From Flavobacterium psychrolimnae (GTDB lineage Bacteria > Bacteroidota > Bacteroidia > Flavobacteriales > Flavobacteriaceae): a stretch of 64,000 bases of DNA. Positions 46,157 to 54,472 of this stretch are shown here, one piece after another (the stretch's first letter is position 1; each line of letters begins with the position of its first letter). Both the position numbers and the translations under genes were made by a program. The stretch is taken from the NCBI RefSeq assembly GCF_003312425.1, contig NZ_QNUX01000013.1, positions 50,755 to 114,754 on the forward strand, given 5' to 3'. The notes under the pieces are model-generated. The model was not told where the DNA came from, did no database searches, and worked only from the letters and a program-made list of their open reading frames with translations.

Positions 46157-46293
46157 AGTGTGCAATTCTGGAATTGAATACTTAAAAATCAGCAGCGCAC
46201 CAATCCGTATCCCAAGCTCTCACAATCATTTATCTTTTTTTCTAAAAAGCAAATAGCAAGGTGTACAATTCGCGAATTGCACACCCTGCTCTA
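46157..46293. repeat. Modular palindrome array 1 (2 modules)
   Basis: The first module starts AGTGTGCAATTCTGGAATTG (46157). After about 45 bases comes a T/A hairpin TATCTTTTTTTCTAAAAAGC (46231-46250), then a near-palindrome centred on ATTCGCGAAT (about 46253-46291; AGCAAGGTGTACAATTCG against AGCAGGGTGTGCAATTCG). The same order occurs in array 2. No protein gene overlaps. Confidence 0.75.
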
Positions 46294-46618
46294 TATTGTT
46301 ACTTAACTAAAATGTAAAATTAGAATGTGAAATATCTTCAAAGCATAGTGCTATTCATTCGTGGATTACAAGATCACTATCGGGTAAAAATTCCATTTAG
46401 TTTTTTAGGGCATTTAATCCAAAAATGGTTGTAGTTCAGCTAAAAATCAATAGAAATTGTTCGTGTTAAAAGCAAAGTTTGCACTAGTGCATAAACGGTT
46501 ATTGTATATTTCAGATTTTGTAATTGATTAGTGGTTTTCTGAACAGGAACTCAATTATTTTTTTAAGTATTCTCTTTTTCTTTTATTAGAAAACAATAAA
46601 CTATAATTCCTCTAATAC

Positions 46619-46855
46619 AGTGTGCAATTCTGGAATTGAATACTTAAAATCAGTATTATACCACTGTGCGTCACTAGTTCTCACTTCACTTATCTTTTTT
46701 TGTAAAAAGCAACGAGGACAGTGTTTAATTCGCGAATTGAATACTCCAAATTCACTCTTAAACCAGTTTAAATCCAAAGATCCCTCTATCCTTTATCTTT
46801 TTTTTAAAAGCAAATAGGACAGTGTGTAATTCGCGAATTACACACTGTCCTATTT
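46619..46855. repeat. Modular palindrome array 2 (3 modules, ends in 44-bp perfect palindrome)
   Basis: Modules begin at 46619 (first 31 bases identical to the start of array 1), at about 46711 (GTGTTTAATTCGCGAATTG) and at 46812. Each is joined to the next by a variable stretch and a T/A hairpin (TATCTTTTTTTGTAAAAAGC at 46691-46710; a similar one at 46794-46811). The last module, 46812-46855, is a perfect 44-bp palindrome whose left arm starts AAATAGGACAGTGTG. It lies 540 bases upstream of dndA. Confidence 0.8.
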
Positions 46856-47355
46856 ACATATTCTTACCTAAAAAAAAAATGGGATTTAAAATCCACTTTT
46901 AACTATATGAACCATCCTAAAATAACGATACAAGTTATTAAATTAATCCTTTTATATAAGCCTTAGTCCTGAACATATTATACAACGGGTTTTTCATAGT
47001 TACATTTTCATTTTCGGGCAATTCTGGAAAAATATCCTTTTGAAGTTTTATAATATAGTTGAAAAACTAATCTACAATTTCAAACTGTTGATCCACAACT
47101 AAGATTATAGAATTTAATTTTATTTAAACTCCTTGAATAGACAATTTCTTTGCGTGATTAAAAACTTACTGTCTTTGTTTGGCTGCCGTAAATAGCAAAG
47201 CTATCGCTTTTTAATCTTTTTAAATCCTAATCCTAAGATAAGCTCGAAGAATAATTAGGTAGCCCAAAATAAGGCTCTCCTTAGTATTAGGCTTAATTAT
47301 TTAATATTTTATTTTTGATTACTTTTAAACAGTATAAGTTTCTCCCTAAATAGAT

Positions 47356-47363
47356 TAAATTTG
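47356..47363 (+). promoter_or_regulatory. -7 box of dndA promoter (candidate)
   Basis: TAAATTTG fits the Bacteroidetes -7 consensus TAnnTTTG exactly and lies 28 bases before the dndA start codon. A -33 TTTG is only partly present (AGTTT near 47337). Between the hydrolase gene and this point (45944-47355) there is no protein gene; the palindrome arrays are the only structure. Confidence 0.5.
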
Positions 47364-47391
47364 TGTTCTCTATAAAATCTTCAAATACAAT

Positions 47392-48573
47392 ATGAAAACT
47401 GAAAAAAGATTAATCTACCTAGATAACAATTCAACTACACTGGTTGACCAAAGAGTTCTAGATACAATGATGCCATTTTTCACCACCAATTTTGCAAATG
47501 CAAACAGTACTCATCAATTTGGAGTTGGGGCTTACAATGCAGTCAAAGAGGCGCGAAAACAAGTAGCTGAATTAATTGGGGCTGAAACTAATGAAATTAT
47601 TTTTACAAGTGGCGCAACCGAAGCCATAAATTTGGCTATAAAAGGAGTTGCTGAAAACTATTCAGATAAAGGGAAGCATATAATTACTGTAGTTACAGAA
47701 CATAGCGCAGTTTTAGACACTTGCAAACATCTTGAAACAAAAGGTTATGAGGTAACTTATCTAAACGTTAAATCTGATGGCTTAATTGATTTAAACGAAC
47801 TAAAAGATGCTTTAAGAGAAGATACAATTCTAGTTTCTGTAATGTTTGTAAATAATGAAACAGGAGTTATTCAACCAATAAAAGAAATATCAAATTTATC
47901 TCATTCTGTAGATGCTTTTTTTATGACTGATGCCACTCAAGCTGTTGGTAAAATTGGAGTAAATGTTGATGATTTAGAAATTGATTTACTTTGTTTTAGT
48001 GGTCACAAAATTTATGCTCCAAAAGGAGTTGGAGCACTTTATGTAAGACAACGCCAAAATAGAATAAAAATACCTGCATTATTTCATGGTGGTGGACATG
48101 AGAGAGGGCTAAGAAGTGGGACATTAAATGTACCCGGCATTGTAGCTCTAGGAAAAGCATGCGAATTATCATTAAAAGAAATGAAGCAAAATTCTGATCA
48201 CATAAAAACATTAAGAGATTATATAGAGTTACAATTACTTGCTATACCTGATACTTTTGTAAATGGGAATACATCAAAGCGTTTATACAATGTTACTAAT
48301 ATTTGTTTTGTAGGAGCTGATAGTGAAGCTGTAATCATGGGACTAAGCAATTACGAAAACAACTTACCGTTAATTGCCGTCAGCAATGGAAGCGCGTGTA
48401 CATCTGCTAGTATTAACCCTTCTCATGTCTTAATTGCTATGGGACTAGATGAAAACAAAGCATTCAATAGTATTCGTATTTCCTTAGGAAAATACAATAC
48501 TAAAGACGAGTTAGACATTGTTGTTAAAAATATAAATGATGTAGTAGCAAATCTAAAAGCAATGGTATTTTAA
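47392..48573 (+). CDS. dndA: DndA cysteine desulfurase
   Basis: This 393-residue class V aminotransferase has the PLP lysine Lys206 in CFSGHKIYAPKG, His104 in TEHSA stacking on the cofactor, the RSGT motif near 241-244 and the catalytic Cys336 in SNGSACTSAS. It is of IscS/NifS type and supplies persulfide sulfur for DNA phosphorothioation; the dnd operon lies tail to tail with it. Its stop codon is only 2 bases from the stop codon of the last gene of the opposing operon. A housekeeping IscS role is possible but less likely in this context. Confidence 0.88.
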   Translation: MKTEKRLIYLDNNSTTLVDQRVLDTMMPFFTTNFANANSTHQFGVGAYNAVKEARKQVAELIGAETNEIIFTSGATEAINLAIKGVAENYSDKGKHIITVVTEHSAVLDTCKHLETKGYEVTYLNVKSDGLIDLNELKDALREDTILVSVMFVNNETGVIQPIKEISNLSHSVDAFFMTDATQAVGKIGVNVDDLEIDLLCFSGHKIYAPKGVGALYVRQRQNRIKIPALFHGGGHERGLRSGTLNVPGIVALGKACELSLKEMKQNSDHIKTLRDYIELQLLAIPDTFVNGNTSKRLYNVTNICFVGADSEAVIMGLSNYENNLPLIAVSNGSACTSASINPSHVLIAMGLDENKAFNSIRISLGKYNTKDELDIVVKNINDVVANLKAMVF

Positions 48574-48575
48574 AA

Positions 48576-49901
48576 TTAAATTATCATTTTTTTAAAGGCC
48601 GCCACTATATGATCAATTTTATCTGCAACTTTTATAACATCATCTTCTTTTCTATCAATATCACAAAATTCTTTGTAGGGAATTAGTGCACACACTTCAA
48701 AACCCAATGACATAGTGAAATAAGTCCTGTCAGTATTTATTATAAAATCATTCCATCTGCATTTTTCTCTCCAGTTATATTCAGGTTTAAAATGTTCATC
48801 CATAAAAAACTCAAAATCTTGCCAAGAGTTAATGTTCCATTTTCCCGATTTATTATAAAAATTGTCTTTTGTATGAGTATTTATATTTAAATCTGTCAAA
48901 CCATAATTTAATCCAGTCAAATATTTGTTGAAATGACATATTTTTATGTTGTATAAAATATCTAACTCATATATCTTTTCATCAATGCTTATTGTTGATT
49001 CATTCATCCAATCCATTGGCTTATTATAAATGTGATATCCTTGAGTTTTAGTATTTCCAGGCCAAATGTAAAATCCTATATAATCTTTAATCTCTTCTCT
49101 TTCATAATGATGAAAATAAGGGATGATTTCACTTGCCCAATTAAAAGGAACTGCAAGACCTAATCTGTCTGAATAATCTAATAATGAATATTCTTTACAA
49201 TTAGACAGGGCTTGTTTCATTCTTTGCATTAAGTGATGATGCTCAGGACTTCCCCATTTTGTGGAAAACCTTAGTGAATTAAATGGTTTTGGCTGAAACC
49301 AATTTGGTCGTTTTATTTCGGCCAATTTTAAAAAGTCTCGCAAAAATGAAGAGCCAAATGAAGTAACTTTCTCTAAATTGTGAACTTTCTCCATCAAAGT
49401 TACTATTTTATGCCAGGTTATGCAGATAGGTTCAACATCAATACCTTCACTTTTTCTTTTAATAAAAGGGTGAACTTGATTAAACAGCTGTCTTTTACAA
49501 TCTTCACCGTTCTTTTTCACTTCAATAATCAAAACGATATCTTTTATTGTAATAATGATATCTGTTATGTTTTTGCCTGAATATAATTTCTGTTCGAAAA
49601 AATCAGATAAGTCTATTCTTTTATTAGAAGTTAGTGCGACTGCATAGACTTTTTTATAACTTTCATTTCCTATTTGAGCTGTATCAATCTGAAGGTCAAT
49701 ATCGAAAAAAGAGCTATCTTTTGAATACGTCGAGAAAAGATAATTATAATCATCCTCAGAAATTATTGACTTTACAAACTCGTTAAAAAATATAGATGAA
49801 TTCAACAATGTTAATGAAAAAGCACGACTTAAATTGTTTTCTAAAAATTCTAGAGAGGGACTTTCGTTGTAAAAATGGAATAAATTTAAGTGACGGTTCA
49901 T
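48576..49901 (-). CDS. PD-(D/E)XK nuclease-like protein, last gene of dnd operon
   Basis: The 441-residue protein has a segment NITDIIITIKDIVLIIEVKK in which Asp114 and Glu127-Val-Lys129 match a PD-(D/E)XK nuclease core; the glutamate of EQKLYSG upstream could be the first acidic residue. The rest, about 300 residues, is aromatic-rich and unrecognised (YIGFYIWPGNTKTQGYHIY). It ends the dnd operon, 25 bases after the 90-residue gene. I infer that it is a nuclease of the restriction part, or that it uses its C-terminal part for sensing. Confidence 0.6.
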   Translation of the reverse strand: MNRHLNLFHFYNESPSLEFLENNLSRAFSLTLLNSSIFFNEFVKSIISEDDYNYLFSTYSKDSSFFDIDLQIDTAQIGNESYKKVYAVALTSNKRIDLSDFFEQKLYSGKNITDIIITIKDIVLIIEVKKNGEDCKRQLFNQVHPFIKRKSEGIDVEPICITWHKIVTLMEKVHNLEKVTSFGSSFLRDFLKLAEIKRPNWFQPKPFNSLRFSTKWGSPEHHHLMQRMKQALSNCKEYSLLDYSDRLGLAVPFNWASEIIPYFHHYEREEIKDYIGFYIWPGNTKTQGYHIYNKPMDWMNESTISIDEKIYELDILYNIKICHFNKYLTGLNYGLTDLNINTHTKDNFYNKSGKWNINSWQDFEFFMDEHFKPEYNWREKCRWNDFIINTDRTYFTMSLGFEVCALIPYKEFCDIDRKEDDVIKVADKIDHIVAAFKKMII

Positions 49902-49926
49902 TCTTTTGATAATAATTTTAAAGTAA

Positions 49927-50199
49927 TTAATAATCCCAAAACAGGGGATTAAGTTCGGTTAAGATAAGGTTAAAATGTGACGTTTTAAAGGTATTTAATT
50001 CTAAAAAAGCTCTGTGAACATCTTTCAAATCCATTTTCCAAATTTTATTAGTAGTTAGTCTTTCGAAAATCATTTGAGTTTCATTCCACTTTTTTATTTC
50101 ATATTCATGACCTCTTAAACTTTTAAATTTTAGTAATAATTTTGATTGTCTGAAAAAATCTTCAAATGAAATTTCAGGATTTGATTTAATATAATCCAT
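49927..50199 (-). CDS. Small protein in dnd operon, unknown function
   Basis: The 90-residue soluble protein (MDYIKSNPEISFEDFFRQSK) has no recognisable domain. It is acidic-basic mixed and likely helical. Its start lies 2 bases after the stop of the Mrr gene, so it is translated from the same message. It may be a small partner or antagonist of one of the two nucleases that flank it. Confidence 0.6.
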   Translation of the reverse strand: MDYIKSNPEISFEDFFRQSKLLLKFKSLRGHEYEIKKWNETQMIFERLTTNKIWKMDLKDVHRAFLELNTFKTSHFNLILTELNPLFWDY

Positions 50200-50201
50200 A
50201 A

Positions 50202-51029
50202 TTATTCCATTTCATTTAAAACATTATCTAAAGCGTTTATGTAAACTGGAATGTTTTCTGTCTCGACACCAAATTTCTTTTCGATCATTATATCAACTAA
50301 GGAATTACCATCGATAAGAATAATCGGAACAGCGCCAGGTTTTCTTGTTGCCCCTAAAGCTTCTTTAGTAAATTTTGATGTCGTGAAGATTATCCCTTGT
50401 TCAAACTCTCCTTGAATCGCTCCTCTAAATTTGTCAATTTCAACTCTACTTACTGAATTGTTCTTCCATCTTTTACATTGAAAAGCAACATTAAGATGCG
50501 TGATGCCTACTTTTAATTGTCCAAATCCATCAATACCACCATCTTTAACATAATTAGTTACAGTCATTTTTTTAAACCCATAAATGTCTAATAAATGTTT
50601 TGCAAATACTTCAAAAGAAACTGGTTCAATTTGTTTCAATTGATTTAAAATTTGTTGTTTAAAAGCCTCAGTATGTTTTGAATGTATATCTTTTAATTCT
50701 TTGACTTTTGATTTTAAGTTTTCAGTGTCTTTACGGACTATAATTTCAGCTTTCAAATCAATTTGTGATTGACCTGGTATGGATACATCTTTAATCCAGT
50801 AAGTTCCATCTTTTAAAGCTTGAAAATATTTTTCTTTTCTTGCTGTTGGGAAATCTATACCTATACAATGCTTTCTTATAATCGCTTTTACAATATCCTG
50901 AGGCCTCTCAGCATTAAATCTATATAGGTCGTTGAGAATTATGTAATCATATATATCTCTAACGGATAATGATTTCCCAACTCTTTTTAGAGTTTCAATG
51001 ACGGCTTCATGGATGGTACGTTTCTTCAT
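50202..51029 (-). CDS. Mrr-type restriction endonuclease with HARE-HTH domain
   Basis: Residues 1-85 form a HARE-HTH/winged helix domain (TIHEAVIETLKRVGKSLSVR, YDYIILNDLYRF). A linker helix and the Mrr catalytic domain follow: SFEVFAKHLLDIYGF, then DGGIDGFGQLKV with the acidic residues 163-167, and FQCKRWKN with Gln184-x-Lys186 in the D-Q-x-K arrangement. Mrr enzymes cut modified DNA. Here the gene is inside a phosphorothioation operon without dndFGH, so it is a candidate restriction enzyme for unmodified or foreign-modified DNA. Confidence 0.85.
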   Translation of the reverse strand: MKKRTIHEAVIETLKRVGKSLSVRDIYDYIILNDLYRFNAERPQDIVKAIIRKHCIGIDFPTARKEKYFQALKDGTYWIKDVSIPGQSQIDLKAEIIVRKDTENLKSKVKELKDIHSKHTEAFKQQILNQLKQIEPVSFEVFAKHLLDIYGFKKMTVTNYVKDGGIDGFGQLKVGITHLNVAFQCKRWKNNSVSRVEIDKFRGAIQGEFEQGIIFTTSKFTKEALGATRKPGAVPIILIDGNSLVDIMIEKKFGVETENIPVYINALDNVLNEME

Positions 51030-51038
51030 AATATTACA

Positions 51039-52307
51039 CTACAACTGTATCTTTTCTTTTAGGTCTTGATAAAGAACATTGATTGATTTGCTTGTAAACG
51101 GATATCTCTTTTCTGTATCATTATCCTCCCAATTTATATCCTTCGCTTTTTCTAGGTAAGTTATATAGGTGTCTTTTTTATCTCTCAATTCTTCAGGAAT
51201 ATTTTTTAGAATATCGGCTAATAGTTTCATTAATGCTTGATATCCTACATTCGTTTGCAATACATTCGTTTCAGTAGTACTCTCTAAATTCCAGTATGAC
51301 ACTCCTTCTGTATTTAAAAAAATTTCCTTTACTGCTGAAAAAAACGTGTACATAATCCTAACAATCATTTTGTCATTATTCGATGAATAATAATTTCTAA
51401 AAATTAAATTATAAGGATTTAAAGTAAGTTCTTTTCTTTCTTTAGTTCTTTCAATTTCAGATTCTCTTTGATTCCTACATATATTGAATAAAATTGACTT
51501 AACCATAGTTGCTTGAGAAAGCGGTATGTTTTCTCCTCTTTTGTAATTGCCTCCAACAAGTTTTATTCTATTAAAAAAAGGTGATTTTTCCAGGCCATTA
51601 AGCGCTAAAACAACTTCTAGTGATGTTTTCTGAGGTGTGTCATCATTAGTTAAACCAAATAAGCTAAAAACAAGATTTTCAGGTACTTTAGTTTGAGTTT
51701 TATTAATTGTAGAAAAAATCATGGCTTGATACTCTAAAATTGGATCAATAAAAAAAGTTACTACAAGTTCAAGATTGAGTAATCTTTCAAGTGTTTTTTT
51801 ATGAATTTCTATATTTTCTAATTCCTTAGGGTCCTCAATTGAATCAAAGGTTCTTTCTAATGCTCGCTCTATGCCTTTAATTCTATGTTGCCCATCTATT
51901 ATTGTGAGATATACATCTCCATTATCTTTTTGAAGTTCTTCTTTAACAATCTTGTTTAAAGTTATACTTTCATTTCCTTCTGTATCTAATTCTTTAAGAT
52001 CTATGACTTCCTGAGGAATTGCGACTACAATATTAGTTGGAAACATCGAAGCTCGATCATAAATTAAAAAGTCAGCAATTCTCTCTACTTTAGCATTATT
52101 TGTTTTTCTTTGGATTTGTGGATTATATTCTGGCATTATTTGAGATTGCCCTTCAAATGTTTCATCATTACTAGTAGTTTCCTTAAAACCAACTATTAAT
52201 CGTTCTGTATATTTTGTAAAATTTAAAACTTGGCTTATCTTAAAAACTCCAAGAAGGAATTCTTGGTTATTTTGAGTAACTTTTCTGGTTTTAATTATAT
52301 TCTCCAT
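51039..52307 (-). CDS. dndB: DGQHR-domain protein, DndB-type
   Basis: The 422-residue protein has IIDGQHRIKGIERAL with the DGQHR motif at residues 138-142 and the N-terminal QRKTNNAKVERIADF segment of the DndB/DGQHR family (ParB-like fold). DndB regulates dnd expression in some systems. Here it lies downstream of dndE instead of upstream of dndC, separated from it by a membrane-protein gene. Assignment as DndB is by motif and context. Confidence 0.82.
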   Translation of the reverse strand: MENIIKTRKVTQNNQEFLLGVFKISQVLNFTKYTERLIVGFKETTSNDETFEGQSQIMPEYNPQIQRKTNNAKVERIADFLIYDRASMFPTNIVVAIPQEVIDLKELDTEGNESITLNKIVKEELQKDNGDVYLTIIDGQHRIKGIERALERTFDSIEDPKELENIEIHKKTLERLLNLELVVTFFIDPILEYQAMIFSTINKTQTKVPENLVFSLFGLTNDDTPQKTSLEVVLALNGLEKSPFFNRIKLVGGNYKRGENIPLSQATMVKSILFNICRNQRESEIERTKERKELTLNPYNLIFRNYYSSNNDKMIVRIMYTFFSAVKEIFLNTEGVSYWNLESTTETNVLQTNVGYQALMKLLADILKNIPEELRDKKDTYITYLEKAKDINWEDNDTEKRYPFTSKSINVLYQDLKEKIQL

Positions 52308-52312
52308 TTCTA

Positions 52313-52900
52313 CTATAGATCAGATAATGCGTTCTGTAATCCTTCAACTTTGTCTACCATGTTTACCCCAAAGTCTTTAATATTCTTGGTTTGAAGAATA
52401 AACATTTTGTATCCAATAGAACTTGAAAAGAAAAACACATAAATTGAAAGTATCAATAAAATGAAATTCATTAAGCATGATAAATTATTTGAAATTACAG
52501 ATAATGTTTGTAAGATATACAATGAGGCGCTTAAGAAAAGAAAAAACAAAGCAACAGACATTACCCTTCTTCTAACAACATGATATTCAGGAAAACTTTC
52601 AAGTTGCTCTAACAGATATGGCATTCCTGATGTTAAAACACCGAAAGAGATAATAGGTAATGAACCATTGTTTAAGAATGAAAAATATTTTTCTGTCTCA
52701 TATAAGTTCGTAATTATATTTAATACTAAAACAAGTAAAAAAGTTACTAATGGAAGAAAGACCGTGATTAATTTCCAAGTAACGAACTCGTTTAAAAGAT
52801 CTTTGTTTTTATTGTCGTGTAAGATTTTTTTTAAATCTTCTTTGTTCTTTTCTTCAAAAAAGAAAACCCATTCCGTAATTTTATAACCTGTATTTCTCAT
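52313..52900 (-). CDS. Four-helix membrane protein in dnd operon
   Basis: The 195-residue protein has four hydrophobic segments: WKLITVFLPLVTFLLVLVLN, LPIISFGVLTSGMPYLL, VMSVALFFLFLSASLYILQT and FILLILSIYVFFFSSSIGY. The N- and C-terminal parts are charged and helical. No family is recognised. It lies 9 bases after dndE and 5 bases before the dndB-type gene, so it is a genuine operon member. Membrane proteins in defence operons often act as abortive-infection effectors; this is an inference here. Confidence 0.75.
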   Translation of the reverse strand: MRNTGYKITEWVFFFEEKNKEDLKKILHDNKNKDLLNEFVTWKLITVFLPLVTFLLVLVLNIITNLYETEKYFSFLNNGSLPIISFGVLTSGMPYLLEQLESFPEYHVVRRRVMSVALFFLFLSASLYILQTLSVISNNLSCLMNFILLILSIYVFFFSSSIGYKMFILQTKNIKDFGVNMVDKVEGLQNALSDL

Positions 52901-52909
52901 TTTTTCAAA

Positions 52910-54472
52910 TTAAGCCTTAAACAATTCACCAACCTTAAATTCTTTAAGATTAGAAACTAATTGATATTTTTGAATTTTTTCCATACTGGTTTTCAGCTTT
53001 GTTGCTTCTTTTTCACCAATACCCATGAACTTTTGCATCATTTTTAAGTTTGTTTTATCTTTAATATCAAACAAAAATGCCGTTTCGCACATACTGCTAA
53101 AATCAAAAGAGGGTTGATTAAATTCTTCTATTCCCTGAGACAATAATATTACTGAAACACCCTTAGAACGAATTTCTCGAAGTATTTTCTCTAATAAATC
53201 TTGTGATTTTTTTTCTTTGAATATTGTATGAGCTTCATCAATTAATAATACATAACGCATTCCTTGATAATCACCTTCAATTGGTGCATTATCCATATTC
53301 ATAAATGTATTATAAATATAGTTAATTATTAAAAATACCGATGTAAAGCGAACGCTCTTAGGTAAATCCCCTGACAGACTTAAATAGTAATTACTATTCA
53401 AAAAATTATTTTTAAGATCAACAGTCGTTTCAAATAAATCCAGTTCACTTAAGCTTTCTAAAATCTCTCTTAAAGTGCTAGCTTTATCTCCTTCGTACTC
53501 TAATACTTTTTCATAAATCTGCTTGAACGAAGGATATTGTCCGCCTTTCATTCCAGCAAAAACATCTTTAGTAGCGTCTTTTAAAGTTTGTTGTTGATTT
53601 TTACCAATATTACTATAACTGGTAATGATATCTACAAACTTATTGATACCCATAATTTTGTTTTTCTCATTGATATTATCAATAAAAGAAAGTGGATTTA
53701 CAGGAAATGGCTTATAAGGGGCTTTGATTAATTCACAACTTGTAGCATTAAAAAACTCACTATTTTTCTTTTCATCTTCTTCAGTAATCCCTTTAAAATC
53801 TAAAAAGATAAAATTTACTTGACCTTTACTTTCCTTAACAACTTGTTTTAAGATACTATTAGCAAAGAAAGTTTTTCCGGTTCCTGAATTCCCAGCAACA
53901 GCAATATGTGCATTATTGTGAATTGAAGTATCATTAAGTTTAAAATAAATATCTTCATTTTCAAATGATTTACCTACCAATAATTTGATGCTTTCAGCAA
54001 AGTAGTTTTTATTAACTATTCTATTTTTTCTTGTATGTTCATCATAGATTATTGGATCATTAGAAACTTCATTTTCTTCAAGTTTCTCAATACCAGTTTC
54101 AATATTTTCTAGAAGAAAGTCAAGACCAGAATAATTCTTATTTTCCTCAAATATTTTATTCATTATGGTTAAACCATGGTCTATGTGCATTTTTATATAT
54201 TTACCTATGTCTTTATCTGTTTTGTAAAGACCATAATGCTGGCAAATCAGTGCAATATAATAATCACGATATTTTCCAAATAAAATATCATCTTTATACT
54301 CTTTACCTTTACTATCAAGCAAATCTTTTTCTAAGTCAAGTTTAATATTTTTTGATAATGAGAATGAAAATGCAATTCTTGAAACGACATTTTCGGCTCC
54401 TAAATTTAAACGTCTTGTTAATTCTTGGACAATAGGTTTGTTTGCCTCCGATGTTCTAATATTAATCAGCAT
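52910..54472 (-). CDS. dndE: DndE domain fused to HerA/FtsK-like ATPase
   Basis: Residues 1-115 match DndE: a start with NIRTSEANKPIVQELTRRLN, then VVSRIAFSFSLSKN and a Gly-Lys-Tyr-rich helix region. Ordinary DndE is about 110-130 residues long. Here a P-loop ATPase follows, with Walker A GNSGTGKTFF (194-203), Walker B YVLLIDEAHTIF (407-418) and a later VSVILLSQGIEEF sensor-like strand. This is the HerA/FtsK-type conjugation ATPase pattern. The gene overlaps dndD by 11 bases. The fusion suggests that the DNA-binding DndE is coupled to DNA-pumping or remodelling activity. Confidence 0.85.
   Translation of the reverse strand: MLINIRTSEANKPIVQELTRRLNLGAENVVSRIAFSFSLSKNIKLDLEKDLLDSKGKEYKDDILFGKYRDYYIALICQHYGLYKTDKDIGKYIKMHIDHGLTIMNKIFEENKNYSGLDFLLENIETGIEKLEENEVSNDPIIYDEHTRKNRIVNKNYFAESIKLLVGKSFENEDIYFKLNDTSIHNNAHIAVAGNSGTGKTFFANSILKQVVKESKGQVNFIFLDFKGITEEDEKKNSEFFNATSCELIKAPYKPFPVNPLSFIDNINEKNKIMGINKFVDIITSYSNIGKNQQQTLKDATKDVFAGMKGGQYPSFKQIYEKVLEYEGDKASTLREILESLSELDLFETTVDLKNNFLNSNYYLSLSGDLPKSVRFTSVFLIINYIYNTFMNMDNAPIEGDYQGMRYVLLIDEAHTIFKEKKSQDLLEKILREIRSKGVSVILLSQGIEEFNQPSFDFSSMCETAFLFDIKDKTNLKMMQKFMGIGEKEATKLKTSMEKIQKYQLVSNLKEFKVGELFKA

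Noticed and set aside
46157..46855. CRISPR array
   Set aside because: Repeats are too unequal in length and sequence, the intervals contain a conserved T/A hairpin, and no cas genes are seen.
47392..48573. Housekeeping IscS
   Set aside because: Motifs alone allow it, but tail-to-tail placement with dndCDE and lack of iscU or other isc genes favour DndA.
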